This document shows, in pieces, positions 13,553 to 21,832 of a stretch of DNA of 29,846 bases; positions within the stretch are counted from its first letter, which is position 1, and each line of letters begins with the position of its first letter. Source of the DNA: a virus; IMG/VR virus record IMGVR_UViG_3300037502_001990, positions 1-29,846 of that record, one strand, 5' to 3'. The translations under genes and the position numbers were made by a program. The notes under the pieces were generated by a model. That model worked only from the letters and a program-made list of their open reading frames with translations, was not told the origin of the DNA and did not search any database.

Positions 13553-14442
13553 TATTCGACCTCAAAGCCGGGGCTGTATTCCAACGCTACGTCCTCCAGC
13601 GTCACGTCGTACGCCTTACGCAGCGACCGCGCCGGGTAGTCCTCATGCCGGACGATGTTACCAGCGGCGAACACCAGCCCGCGCGACGCGGCCAGCAGTT
13701 CGTCCAGCAGTTGCAACCCGGACTTCTCCACACCGTCCGGGCTGAACGTGCCCACGGGCAGTACCTTGCCCACGCCGACGCTGACGCCTTGCACGGTCGG
13801 GTTAAGGGCGCGATCACTTGACGCCGACCACCCGGCAGCGTCCAGGATACGGCCGATGGCGCTAGCCGTAGTCTCGCCCACCGCCTGCGTGAATGACGGC
13901 AGCACCTTTGACAATTTCCACAGCACGTCGCGGGCCAGCACCTTTGCGGCCCCGGTGTCGCGGTTGTATTCCCATGAGGTGATGAACCCGTAGAACAGGA
14001 CGCGCGAGGTTCCAGCCACCGTCATGGTGACGCGCAGCGGGCGCAGGGGGACGATGCCGGGCTCAACCTGCGCCGGGCTGCTGCCGGTGTAGTAGGGCGA
14101 CAGCGGCGACGTGGTGGACGCGGGGTTGTAGAGTTCCCGGCCGCCCGGCCCCGGCGAGTCGGACCCGGTGGCAACGCGCTGAAGTACCAGGGTGCATTGG
14201 CCAGGACGAAATGGCCCGCCCACGTCGTCGCGCCCGCGCTGGATTTCCACCGATACCGTGTCTCGCGTCACGTCGTCGAAGGTGCCGCCGAACGTATCGG
14301 CCGCGCTGGTCGCATACGCCTGCGCCACCGTGTAGGTGGATGGCCCGGCGTAGGTGGTCGTGGTCTGCCCGGCCGCCATGTAGATGCCAGCGCCGCCCGT
14401 AGCGTTCTCAAAATCCACTTCCACCGTGTAGGTGGCGGCCAC
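13552..14442 (-). CDS. distal tail / tail-tip protein
   Basis: A 296-aa protein directly after the tape measure. That is the usual place of the distal tail or baseplate-hub protein. It has beta strands such as YTVEVDFENATG, DDVTRDTVSVEIQRGRDD, and the RPLRVTMTVAGTSRVLFYGFITSWEYNRDTGAAKVLARD motif. The latter pattern, a field definition followed by an FxGxIxxW strand and a short-turn loop, is common in tail-tip proteins. The GTG start shares a base with the tape-measure stop. Confidence 0.75.
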   Translation of the reverse strand: MAATYTVEVDFENATGGAGIYMAAGQTTTTYAGPSTYTVAQAYATSAADTFGGTFDDVTRDTVSVEIQRGRDDVGGPFRPGQCTLVLQRVATGSDSPGPGGRELYNPASTTSPLSPYYTGSSPAQVEPGIVPLRPLRVTMTVAGTSRVLFYGFITSWEYNRDTGAAKVLARDVLWKLSKVLPSFTQAVGETTASAIGRILDAAGWSASSDRALNPTVQGVSVGVGKVLPVGTFSPDGVEKSGLQLLDELLAASRGLVFAAGNIVRHEDYPARSLRKAYDVTLEDVALEYSPGFEVE

Positions 14443-16853
14443 TAAAACGACCCCGTGAGCGCGACCTGTCGGCGCAGTTCCGGCGCGACCTTGCGCGCGA
14501 ACTCCTCGGCGCTGAACTCATTGCCCGCCACGTTTACCACGATGGTCGGCGCACCGCTGACCATAGCCCCGGCGTCGCGCATGGCGCGGGCTAGCGCCGT
14601 GCGACCGCGTGAACCGTCCAGCGGGATGACCGCTTCGGGTCCAGCCTCACCCGCGAGGACGGCGCGGCGCAGGATGCCGCCTTCGGCCAACTTATTAATC
14701 CTAATGCCGTACTTGTAACTGCCCTCTTTGCCCGTGCGGGTCTTGCCCGCGCGGTCCTTCACTTCGGCACTCAACGCATTAAACGCACGGTCGCGGTTTT
14801 GCCTATCGGCCCACGGTCCCAGGTTTGCGCCATTCGGATACGCACGGGCGGCGGCGGCTGCGGCCGCTTCCTCGTCGGCGGTAGCCTGCGGGTTCACCAC
14901 GCCGGAATCGCCTACGCCGCGCTCACCGCCAAACCTGCCCACATTTAGTTTGTCTATCTGCTGCTTTATGTTCTCGGTGGCGCGGTTAAACGCATCTGAG
15001 AATGCCGCGCCCAGTTCGTCGCCCAGCGGTGCGCCGATGAGGTTTTGCATTTCGGTTTTAAACTGGTCTGCGGTCAGTTTGCCCCGGTTAAACTGCGCTA
15101 CCAGGTCATTCATTTGCCGCTCGGCGCTGGCCGCGGATTCATCGGCCGCGCGCTCCGCGTTGGTAATCCGTTCCTCGGTATAGAAGTCATTTAGCGCCTG
15201 CTGCGCTGCTTCCTTTTCCTCGGCCGTGCCTTCTGCGTTAGCGGCTGCCTTCAGTTCAGCCTCGCGGCGGTCGCGCAGCACCTTGTCCTGGGCCGCGCGC
15301 ATGGCGGCGGGTGTCAGCCCGGTGGTGGGGTCCACATAGGTGGACGCGCGACGCTGGGCGATCAGTCCTCCTAACTCACTACCGAACTGCTGCAACCGAG
15401 CGCGGGCGTCCCTAATGGACTGCCGCACTCCCGGGCTTAGAAGGTCATTAAAAATCTTAGACACGGCCGCGCGCACCGGACCGGGAACCAGCGACAGCAG
15501 GGCATCTTTCAGCGCGCCCGGCGATGCCTTGATCGCTGCTACCGCGCCGTCAATGATGGCCCGGCCGATTCCCTTAGCCTTCTCCAGCGCCCACGTCGCC
15601 GCCGTGGTGATCGCGCCGCCAATGGCGCTGGTTATCTTGCCAGGCAGGGACGCTACGAACTCGCCCACCTTTAGGATGCCGTTCGCCATTGCGCGAGCAA
15701 GGGCCAGGGCCGCGTTACCCACAGCCGCAGCGGTGTTGGTCACCAGGTTCACGATGCCGTTAAGCACGGTGCGAACGATGCCGGTCAGCGCGCGCCATGC
15801 GGCTGAAAAATCACCGCGCAGCAGGGCGGCCAGCCCCTCAAAGATTCCGCGCACCACGGCAAGGCTGGTGCCTACCACGGTCTGGATGTTGCGCATAATG
15901 GGCAGGATGATGCCGCTGAGTTGCGGCCACACGCTGCGCACGATGTCCACCACCGACCGGATGACGCTGATAGCCGTGGTGAAAATGGGCACCCACACGG
16001 TCTGCACATGATTGCGCACGATGTCGAACACGGTGCGAATGGTGCTACTGATTTGCGGCCAGTTCGCGCGCACCCATCCGATGACCTTTTCCAGCGCGCC
16101 CGCGATGTGTTCCGCGATGACCGGCAGGTACTTAGCGGCGAAGTTGCCCAGCGCGTTCATGGCCGGGGTCAGGGACACGCCGATGCGCTCAAAGGCGTTT
16201 TCGGCGGCGACCTTCGCGCGCTCCATGCCACCCGCCGCAGTCTCACCGAACGCCTTAGCCTGCCCCGCCACCTTCGTTTGCAACAGGCCCAGGGCTTGCG
16301 TGGGCGTCATGCCCTTTTCCACCGCGATGCCGTAGCGCTTCAGCCCGGTGACGTTGCCAGCCAGCACGCGCTCCACCAACTTACCCGCCGCGCCCACGTC
16401 CATCTGCCGGGCGCGGGCCAGGTCCAGCGTGACCGGCAGCGCCTTCAGCGCGGTATTCGCATCGCCCGACGAACGGGCCAGGCCGCTGAACGTGTCCTGG
16501 ATGTCCTCATCATCGAAGCCGGACATAAGCGACAGGCTGGTGACGGTCTGATCTACCCGGCTGCGCACCGCCGCCGTGTTTTGACCCAGCGCCTTCAGTT
16601 GCGCGGTCAGGCGCGCGTTAGACGCCTCGGCATCGGCGGCAGCCTTGCCCGCCTTGACAAGCCCCACGGCCAGGGTCGTGCCGACGGCGGCACCCGCGAC
16701 CAGTCCGACCTTGCCCAGCATGGCCAGCGCCGGGGCTGCCGCCCGCACCTTCCCGCCGAACCCGGCCGACGACGCCGACGCCGCAGCCATGCCACGGCGA
16801 AACCGCGACACGTCGGCGGTGATGATGGCTTTGAGTTCACGGGTAAGCGCCAC
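14442..16853 (-). CDS. tape measure protein
   Basis: An 803-aa protein, the longest in the window. It sets tail length and passes through the tail during DNA ejection. It has an N-terminal AKG-rich helix with a hydrophobic segment (ALAMLGKVGLVAGAAVG, about 44-60), long alanine-rich helices, several hydrophobic stretches in the middle (ISVIRSVVDIVRSVWPQLSG), a charged coiled coil (about 480-600) and a C-terminal VIPLDGSRGRTAL segment seen in many tape measures. At about 0.15 nm per residue (a known rule) the tail would be about 120 nm. The GTG start follows AAGGGATAGCACC. Confidence 0.93.
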   Translation of the reverse strand: MALTRELKAIITADVSRFRRGMAAASASSAGFGGKVRAAAPALAMLGKVGLVAGAAVGTTLAVGLVKAGKAAADAEASNARLTAQLKALGQNTAAVRSRVDQTVTSLSLMSGFDDEDIQDTFSGLARSSGDANTALKALPVTLDLARARQMDVGAAGKLVERVLAGNVTGLKRYGIAVEKGMTPTQALGLLQTKVAGQAKAFGETAAGGMERAKVAAENAFERIGVSLTPAMNALGNFAAKYLPVIAEHIAGALEKVIGWVRANWPQISSTIRTVFDIVRNHVQTVWVPIFTTAISVIRSVVDIVRSVWPQLSGIILPIMRNIQTVVGTSLAVVRGIFEGLAALLRGDFSAAWRALTGIVRTVLNGIVNLVTNTAAAVGNAALALARAMANGILKVGEFVASLPGKITSAIGGAITTAATWALEKAKGIGRAIIDGAVAAIKASPGALKDALLSLVPGPVRAAVSKIFNDLLSPGVRQSIRDARARLQQFGSELGGLIAQRRASTYVDPTTGLTPAAMRAAQDKVLRDRREAELKAAANAEGTAEEKEAAQQALNDFYTEERITNAERAADESAASAERQMNDLVAQFNRGKLTADQFKTEMQNLIGAPLGDELGAAFSDAFNRATENIKQQIDKLNVGRFGGERGVGDSGVVNPQATADEEAAAAAAARAYPNGANLGPWADRQNRDRAFNALSAEVKDRAGKTRTGKEGSYKYGIRINKLAEGGILRRAVLAGEAGPEAVIPLDGSRGRTALARAMRDAGAMVSGAPTIVVNVAGNEFSAEEFARKVAPELRRQVALTGSF

Positions 16854-16857
16854 GGTG

Positions 16858-16965
16858 CTATCCCTTCGCCGGTCGGTTCATGGCCTTGATGTCGGCCGCG
16901 ATGCGCTCCACCTCGGTGGGCGTCAGCCGGTGCATGTCCCACGGGGCTATGCCGTAGGTGCGCAT
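16858..16965 (-). CDS. second tail assembly chaperone (frameshift partner), 35-aa tail
   Basis: A 35-codon frame from an ATG that shares its first base with the preceding stop (TAATG). It reads MRTYGIAPWDMHRL, TPTEVERIAADIKAMNR. The same -1 frame continues upstream of the ATG with protein-like sequence (SDDPRQWWEPVL), so the more likely product is a -1 ribosomal frameshift fusion to the gene upstream, like gpGT in phage lambda. It ends 4 nt before the tape measure start. A possible slip site is CCCC at 17049-17052. Confidence 0.7.
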   Translation of the reverse strand: MRTYGIAPWDMHRLTPTEVERIAADIKAMNRPAKG

Positions 16966-17309
16966 TAGGACGGGTTCCCACCATTGTCGTGGGTCGTCGC
17001 TGGCGGCAGCGCGCTTGCGTCGGCTGCCTCCACGGTAGGGCGCTCGCCGGGGTCGTCCTCCACGGTGATGGCCCCGAACGGCAGGGCCTCTAGCGCGTGG
17101 GCGTCCACGTCGGTGCCGGTGCGTGCCGCGCTGATGACGGCCAGGGCGATGATGAAACCGCCGTCACCGTTCTCCAGCGCCTCATCCAACTGCGCGGGCA
17201 TCAAGCCGGTAAGCCCCTTGATGACCCGCATTTCCCCGTAGGTCAGTTCCTCGGGCAGCGGGTAGCGATCAGGCTCGCCCGCCCCGTTGTTAATCACGAT
17301 GCTAGGCAA
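16965..17309 (-). CDS. tail assembly chaperone (gpG-like)
   Basis: A 114-aa acidic protein upstream of the tape measure. It has a short beta start (PSIVINNGAGEPDRYPLPEELTYGEMRVIKGLTG), a helical middle and an Asp/Glu/Pro-rich tail. Chaperones of this kind bind the tape measure during tail assembly. The TTG at 17309 is chosen because GGGGAGGCGGCT lies 5 nt upstream; this gives an MPSIVI start and an 8-nt overlap with the gene before. An ATG at 17330 is the alternative. The C-terminus is read through in the -1 frame in the likely frameshift product. Confidence 0.75.
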   Translation of the reverse strand: MPSIVINNGAGEPDRYPLPEELTYGEMRVIKGLTGLMPAQLDEALENGDGGFIIALAVISAARTGTDVDAHALEALPFGAITVEDDPGERPTVEAADASALPPATTHDNGGNPS

Positions 17310-17853
17310 AGCCGCCTCCCCTAAATCCATGCTTACGCGCCACACGTTCGATGCCCTCGGCCAGCGTTTCCATTACCTCGTCCCGCTTGTCATTGAGCGC
17401 GGGATACAGGAAAGGCCGCTTCGGGTTCGTGTTGCGCTGACTGGTGCCGAACTCGTACATCCACGGATAGCGGAACCCGCCCCGCGCCGTAGCGCGCACG
17501 GTCACTATGCCGGTGTTCTTGCGAACGTACCCCTTGATGCTGCTGCCGCGTGTGGTGCGGCCGGGCTTGTAATACTTGCGCCGCTTGCCGTACGGGTTGC
17601 CGTCACGGTCCAGGCGGCGCGGCTGGTTACCGACCATGCCCGCCTCCGGTGCGGTGACCTCGCGGGCGTGCGTGGCCACCATGTCGGCGGCCTTCTGCAT
17701 TTCACGCTGTAGGGCCTTCACGCCCCCGGTGCCGAACTCGCGGTCCATCGCCCGCAGGTCGCGGTAGAGCGCATCCAGCCCGACGATGTAAACGCTGTTG
17801 CCAACGCTTGCACCGCCGCGACCGGATGCGCCCTTACCACCGAACAGGGCCAT
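17302..17853 (-). CDS. HK97 gp10-like neck/tail-completion protein
   Basis: A 183-aa basic protein. It has the gp10-family order: VYIVGLDALYRDLRAMDREFG, LQREMQKAADMVATHAREVTAPEAG (long helix), then a beta domain and YPWMYEFGTSQRNTNPKRPFLYPALNDKRDEVMETL. The FGTSxxxxxPxPFLxPAL segment is typical. These proteins join head and tail or complete the tail. The ATG is 1 codon after the stop of the tail tube gene. Confidence 0.85.
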   Translation of the reverse strand: MALFGGKGASGRGGASVGNSVYIVGLDALYRDLRAMDREFGTGGVKALQREMQKAADMVATHAREVTAPEAGMVGNQPRRLDRDGNPYGKRRKYYKPGRTTRGSSIKGYVRKNTGIVTVRATARGGFRYPWMYEFGTSQRNTNPKRPFLYPALNDKRDEVMETLAEGIERVARKHGFRGGGFA

Positions 17854-17856
17854 TGC

Positions 17857-18882
17857 TTACGAAAGGTTCTCGGACGACTGGTACTCCAGCGTAAGGGGCT
17901 GGTTCGTACCGTCATCGGTCGCCATGAGTTCCACCGTAAGCGCCACAATCTCAGGGCCGTCAATCGTCGGGGTTGCCGACGTGATGACCGCCTGCGGCAC
18001 CGTGGCCTTCAGGTACGGGTAATACGTCGAAGCGATCGCCGTGCCCCCGGTCCAGGTGCCGATGATGTCCGTGACCTTCGTGCCCGCGCGGAACTTGGAC
18101 ACGAAATCGCTAGTGGCCCACGTTGCGCCTGCCGCTGCGCCGTCGAAATCCATTTCCAGCGTCAGCGTGATTTCGTCCTTAGCGTTGATGATCGGCCGGG
18201 ACTTAAGGCTGGTGCTGTTGATCTGATACCGCTCCACGTCGTAGCCGTGGGTGACGGACAGTTCGTAGGACTTCAGCGGCACGGCGGTGCCGCCAACGGT
18301 GATCGCGCCCTGGTGGAACACCAGCGGCTCGGTGCCCGTCGCGTATGACACGGCGGTGACCGCCGACGCGCTGGGGATGTAGTCGCGGCCGTCCACGGTG
18401 AACGACCCGGTAAGGATGCCGTCCACCTCATTCGACAGGCTGAACTCAGTTACGAAGCATCCCACCGCGTCCATCCTGCGCACGTTCCCGGCAACGTCGG
18501 CCACGCCCGTCTGGATGGTCATGGATGCCAGCGATGCTGGGTCACCCAGGCGGGTGGTGTAGAGGTACACACCGCTGCTGGGGTTGGTCTTGATGTCGCC
18601 AATGGCGCGGCTGTCGCCCATCGCGTGAATCAGCCAGCGCGCCATAGCGTTACTGGTGACATCCATTTCGATGTCGCCGTTCACGCCCTTGCGGTTCACC
18701 ACGGTGCGGTCGCCGCGCTGCACGCGCAGGCCCGCCCGCAGCCCCTCGGACATGATGGACTCCACCTGGAGTTCCAGCCCAACGCTAGTGGCCTCCAGCG
18801 CCACCGTCGGGGTGACGGCGGTTCCATAAGTTACCTCGGTCCCAAACTGGACCTGTGAACCCAAACCCGACCCAATCGCCAC
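17857..18882 (-). CDS. major tail tube protein
   Basis: A 341-aa beta-rich protein. It begins GLGSQVQFGTEVTYGTAVTPT, a frequent start of tail tube proteins of this class, and then has alternating strands (RTVVNRKGVNGDIEMDVTSN, VDGILTGSFTVDGRDY, ELSVTHGYDVERYQINS). It is likely assembled as stacked hexameric rings round the tape measure. The size suggests an extra domain, as in many actinobacterial phages. The GTG start follows GAGGAAGGGGCC. It lies between the small connector genes and the gp10-like gene. Confidence 0.85.
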   Translation of the reverse strand: MAIGSGLGSQVQFGTEVTYGTAVTPTVALEATSVGLELQVESIMSEGLRAGLRVQRGDRTVVNRKGVNGDIEMDVTSNAMARWLIHAMGDSRAIGDIKTNPSSGVYLYTTRLGDPASLASMTIQTGVADVAGNVRRMDAVGCFVTEFSLSNEVDGILTGSFTVDGRDYIPSASAVTAVSYATGTEPLVFHQGAITVGGTAVPLKSYELSVTHGYDVERYQINSTSLKSRPIINAKDEITLTLEMDFDGAAAGATWATSDFVSKFRAGTKVTDIIGTWTGGTAIASTYYPYLKATVPQAVITSATPTIDGPEIVALTVELMATDDGTNQPLTLEYQSSENLS

Positions 18883-18884
18883 GG

Positions 18885-19118
18885 CTAGGCCCCTTCCTCG
18901 GCCTTAACGTCGGCCGGGTCGTCGTGCTTTGCGGTCTTAGCCTTCGCAGGCTTCGCCGCCTTGTCTGATGCTGGCGACCATGCGGCCGATTCCAGCAGGT
19001 TATCCGCGAGGGCGTCCGGCACTTCCACCGGCTCACCCTTCACGGCCTCAATGGTAGCGACACCATCCACCACCACGAACACGGCAGCATGGTCGCCGCC
19101 ATAAATCAGTCGCGCCAT
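18885..19118 (-). CDS. small head-tail region protein with Lys/Ala tail
   Basis: A 77-aa protein. The first 45 residues look like a small beta domain (RLIYGGDHAAVFVVVDGVATIEAVKGEPVEVPD) and a helix; the rest is low-complexity Lys/Ala/Pro ending in acidic residues. It lies between the tail terminator and the tail tube. Short proteins with such tails occur at this place in several phages, with unknown function. Confidence 0.65.
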   Translation of the reverse strand: MARLIYGGDHAAVFVVVDGVATIEAVKGEPVEVPDALADNLLESAAWSPASDKAAKPAKAKTAKHDDPADVKAEEGA

Positions 19119-19127
19119 GACAGCCTC

Positions 19128-19553
19128 CTAGATACGGGCACGGGTCTGGATTTCCACGGTAATGCGTGCCTCCCGCGTGGTATCGGATGCCAGCGGTTCC
19201 ATCCGGTAGCGCGCGAGTTCGGCGGTCAGCACCGTACCGCTAACGGTCGGGTTAGCGCGCAGGCAGGCGTCCACCTCGGCCAGCAGCGCCAGCGCGCGTT
19301 CGTCGGCCTGCTGCTGCTGCGTACCCTCGCGCGTCACGCTGATGAATAGGGCCACGGTGTAGTCCTCAAACTTGCGCACCGTGCCTATGGCCGCGTATTC
19401 CTGCGTGGCCTCCACCTGCCCCAGCAGGATGTGTTCCCGCTGTAGCGCGCCCGACGGCATGCCGTAGCCCAACTGCACGCCGGTCAGCCCGGTGCGAGCC
19501 TGTAGCAGCGCGATCAGCGCCGCGCGCATGGCTGTGATGGTCGTGGTAGCCAC
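19128..19553 (-). CDS. putative tail terminator / neck protein
   Basis: A 141-aa protein. It has a helix (MRAALIALLQARTGLTGVQ), strands (GYGMPSGAL, HILLGQVEATQEYAAI, FEDYTVALFISVTRE), a helix (ADERALALLAEVDACLRANP) and a last strand (ARITVEIQTRARI). This alternation matches the fold of gpU-type tail terminators. Position after the connector and before the tail tube agrees. The GTG start is 4 nt after the connector stop. Confidence 0.65.
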   Translation of the reverse strand: MATTTITAMRAALIALLQARTGLTGVQLGYGMPSGALQREHILLGQVEATQEYAAIGTVRKFEDYTVALFISVTREGTQQQQADERALALLAEVDACLRANPTVSGTVLTAELARYRMEPLASDTTREARITVEIQTRARI

Positions 19554-19556
19554 GGC

Positions 19557-20225
19557 CTAGAACACGCCCACGGTGCGACGGTAGGGCGCGAGTAGCGCCA
19601 GGGATGCGGTCGGCATTGCGAACGACGCGGCGCGTAGCGGCTGGATGCCCACGTCGGTGTCCACTAGGTCCTGCACGCTGCCGAAGGCGTCCAGCCTGCG
19701 GTCCACGTTCGCGGCCACGGCAAGGATGGCGGCGCGCTTCACGTCCTCGGGCACGGCGCTGAATCCCCAATGCTGAGAATGAACAGTGACCGGCGTGAAC
19801 CCGTACTTGCGCGCGTCCTCTCCGGCGTGCAGTTCGGATACATCGCGTGAAATCTGAATGCTGGTGTAGGTGCCGCCCGTGTTGCCCGCCGCGCCGTAGG
19901 GCAGCGCGTAGTAGTCCCGGCCCTGCTCCAGTTCGGTGCCGCCGCCCGCGTCCTCCACGTTGATGGTGACGCCCAGGGATGCGGTGCTGTGTACGTCGTA
20001 CGGGTTCAGGTCAAGCACATAGGTGCCGACCGGGATGCGGAACTTGCGGGTTGCCGTGCTGCTCGCCGCCTCGGTCTTAAACTCGCGCTGGCAGTAGGTG
20101 TGAATGGCGCGGCTGATGGCCGTGATGACGACGCCGATAAGCGTGTCCCGGCTGGTGTCTGAAACGGGCAGTTCCAGTTCACCGCGCACGTCGGCCAGGG
20201 TCACCAGGTCAATGGTGGCGGGCAC
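19557..20225 (-). CDS. head-tail connector (HK97 gp6-like)
   Basis: A 222-aa protein. The N-terminal helical part (LVTLADVRGELELPVSDTSRDTLIGVVITAISRAIHTYCQREF) is the typical start of gp6-like connectors, where it packs against the portal. The middle contains strands (KFRIPVGTYVLDLNPYDV) and the C-terminus a helix (VPEDVKRAAILAVAANVDRRLD). The GTG start lies after a short gap. It should form the ring that joins portal and tail. Confidence 0.8.
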   Translation of the reverse strand: MPATIDLVTLADVRGELELPVSDTSRDTLIGVVITAISRAIHTYCQREFKTEAASSTATRKFRIPVGTYVLDLNPYDVHSTASLGVTINVEDAGGGTELEQGRDYYALPYGAAGNTGGTYTSIQISRDVSELHAGEDARKYGFTPVTVHSQHWGFSAVPEDVKRAAILAVAANVDRRLDAFGSVQDLVDTDVGIQPLRAASFAMPTASLALLAPYRRTVGVF

Positions 20226-20234
20226 GGTCTAGCC

Positions 20235-20429
20235 CTAACGCTTTTCGGTCTTGCGGGCGGTCGCGGCCGGGCGCTTCGTCGCGCGCTTCGCGGGCGTTGC
20301 GCCCTCATGTCCTACCAGCGCCAGTTCCGCGTTGATGGCCTCCACGCGGTCGGGCTTACCGTTCACCTCGGCCGCGCGGCGTTCCTCCAGTAGCCCGGTG
20401 ATGTATGCCTGTCGCTGCTCGTTCGTCAT
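20235..20429 (-). CDS. small basic head-region protein
   Basis: A 64-aa protein. An N-terminal helix (NEQRQAYITGLLEERRAAEVNGKPDRVEAINAELALVG) is followed by a Lys/Arg/Ala-rich tail. Similar helix-plus-basic-tail proteins are often found between capsid and connector genes in actinobacterial phages. They may be head accessory proteins. The ATG lies about 80 nt after the capsid gene, beyond a hairpin. Confidence 0.65.
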   Translation of the reverse strand: MTNEQRQAYITGLLEERRAAEVNGKPDRVEAINAELALVGHEGATPAKRATKRPAATARKTEKR

Positions 20430-20456
20430 GTGCTGCCCTTCCTGCTAGGGGCTAGT

Positions 20457-20487
20457 GCCGGGGGCTAGCGTGATGCCAGCCCCCGGC
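20457..20487 (-). terminator. strong hairpin after the major capsid gene
   Basis: GCCGGGGGCT (20457-20466), an 11-nt loop and AGCCCCCGGC (20478-20487): a perfect 10-bp GC-rich stem in the 79-nt gap after the capsid gene. There is no T run, so it may be a partial terminator or an mRNA-stabilising structure that raises capsid relative to later genes. Confidence 0.5.
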
Positions 20488-20508
20488 GTAGCCGTTATGC
20501 GGTTACTG

Positions 20509-21831
20509 CTAGGCGAAGGCGGGCGTAGTCAGGCCGGTGCCCGACACCACGCTGATGGCCTTCGGCATACGCTCCGAAGCGAACGCGCTGAAGGCGTACG
20601 CCTGGATCCTGACTGTCAGATTTCCTGACAGCACCTCGGTGAGGACGCGCGTGCGCAGCGGCCCCTCCATCAGGCGCATCGTGTCGGCGCTGTAGGCAAT
20701 GATGCGGTCCTGGTTGGTGCCCGCGCCCAGGTTCGTCGGAATTCCCGTGGTCGTCACGACCGGCAGCCCGGCGAACGTCAGCAGCGTGCCGCCACCCTGC
20801 TCGCCCAGCGACTGCGGGTAGGTGCCGACCTGGAAAAGCGACGACGAGGACGAGACAGAGCCAGCGAGCCAGGCGGCCCTGCGAGGCGTCATGGCCAGAT
20901 GGGTGGCCGTGTAGCGCCCGGCAGTCTCCTGCTCAATCTGCGACACGGCATCGAACACCGGGCCGATAGTCTCGGCGGCCGTCGGGCTGGCGTCGGTGTA
21001 GGTGACGCCGTTGGTACCCGACACCTGGAGCAGGCCAACGTGCGAGTTAGCGCCGCTGGTGCCGTTCACCACGGCCGACTCCAGCGCGGCGTCATACGCC
21101 GAAACGAGGTCGGCCAGCACAATGGCGTCCATGTTCGTACGCTCGAAAAGCGCCACGCTGATGTCCTGCTGTCCGGCGAACAGGCGCACGTTGGCGGTGA
21201 CGGTGCTGGTGGTCGCGTCAGTCTCGGACACCGAACCGTTGTCGGCGGCGGCCGCGACGGACACGCCGCTGTCAAGCTTCGGCATGCTGATGGTCATGCC
21301 AGCGTCCGGCAGGGGCAGGGTCGGAATGGTGTTCACGACCTTACGGGCCTGGCGGTTCACCGGGACATACAGGGCCTCCAGGTACACCGGGGGCACGAAA
21401 TCCGCTCCGCCCGTGTCCGACGACGAGGACAGGTCACGGCCCTCGGTCTCCACCTTGTGACGGCCCAGCCGGTCCTGCGCGTCCCGCTCACCCTTGTGGG
21501 CGTGGTACAGGTCGCGGAAAAACGAGTACGGGCGGTCCGGGTGATACACGGACTCCTCGCGGGTCACCTTCACGGACACCTCGCGCACCTCCTGCTCCTG
21601 CGGCTCGTCGGCCGGGACCATGACGGGCTGCGCTGCGCGAGCCTCGGCGATGTCCTCCAGCCGCTTGACGATGTTCTGGCGGCGCTCAACCTCGGCCTCC
21701 AGGTCACGGGCGCGGCCCTCGGCGGCCTCCAGGTCATCGGCGTCAGCCTCGCCCACGGCGGTAACTGCTGCCTCAAACTCGTCCAGCGCAACCTCAACGG
21801 CCGCGCGCGCCTCTGAAATCTTGTCACTCAT
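20509..21831 (-). CDS. HK97-fold major capsid protein
   Basis: A 440-aa major capsid protein. Residues 3-75 are a strongly charged coiled coil (delta/scaffold region), followed by an acidic linker that is expected to be cut by the maturation protease. The mature part (from about 120) has the HK97 order: VPPVYLEALYVPVNRQARKVVN (N-arm), TISMPKLDSGVSVAAAADNG, FERTNMDAIVLADLVSAYDAALE, HLAMTPRRAAWLAG, LLTFAGLPVVTTTGIP, IIAYSADTMRLMEG and a final AYAFSAFASERMPKAISVV. The gene follows the protease and is preceded by an adequate ribosome site. Confidence 0.95.
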   Translation of the reverse strand: MSDKISEARAAVEVALDEFEAAVTAVGEADADDLEAAEGRARDLEAEVERRQNIVKRLEDIAEARAAQPVMVPADEPQEQEVREVSVKVTREESVYHPDRPYSFFRDLYHAHKGERDAQDRLGRHKVETEGRDLSSSSDTGGADFVPPVYLEALYVPVNRQARKVVNTIPTLPLPDAGMTISMPKLDSGVSVAAAADNGSVSETDATTSTVTANVRLFAGQQDISVALFERTNMDAIVLADLVSAYDAALESAVVNGTSGANSHVGLLQVSGTNGVTYTDASPTAAETIGPVFDAVSQIEQETAGRYTATHLAMTPRRAAWLAGSVSSSSSLFQVGTYPQSLGEQGGGTLLTFAGLPVVTTTGIPTNLGAGTNQDRIIAYSADTMRLMEGPLRTRVLTEVLSGNLTVRIQAYAFSAFASERMPKAISVVSGTGLTTPAFA

Positions 21832-21832
21832 G

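Noticed and set aside
16607-16984. A 125-codon open frame covering the second chaperone and tape measure start
   Set aside because: It is in the third frame, rich in Arg/His/Pro, and unlike the chaperone frame that joins SDDPRQWW to MRTYG.
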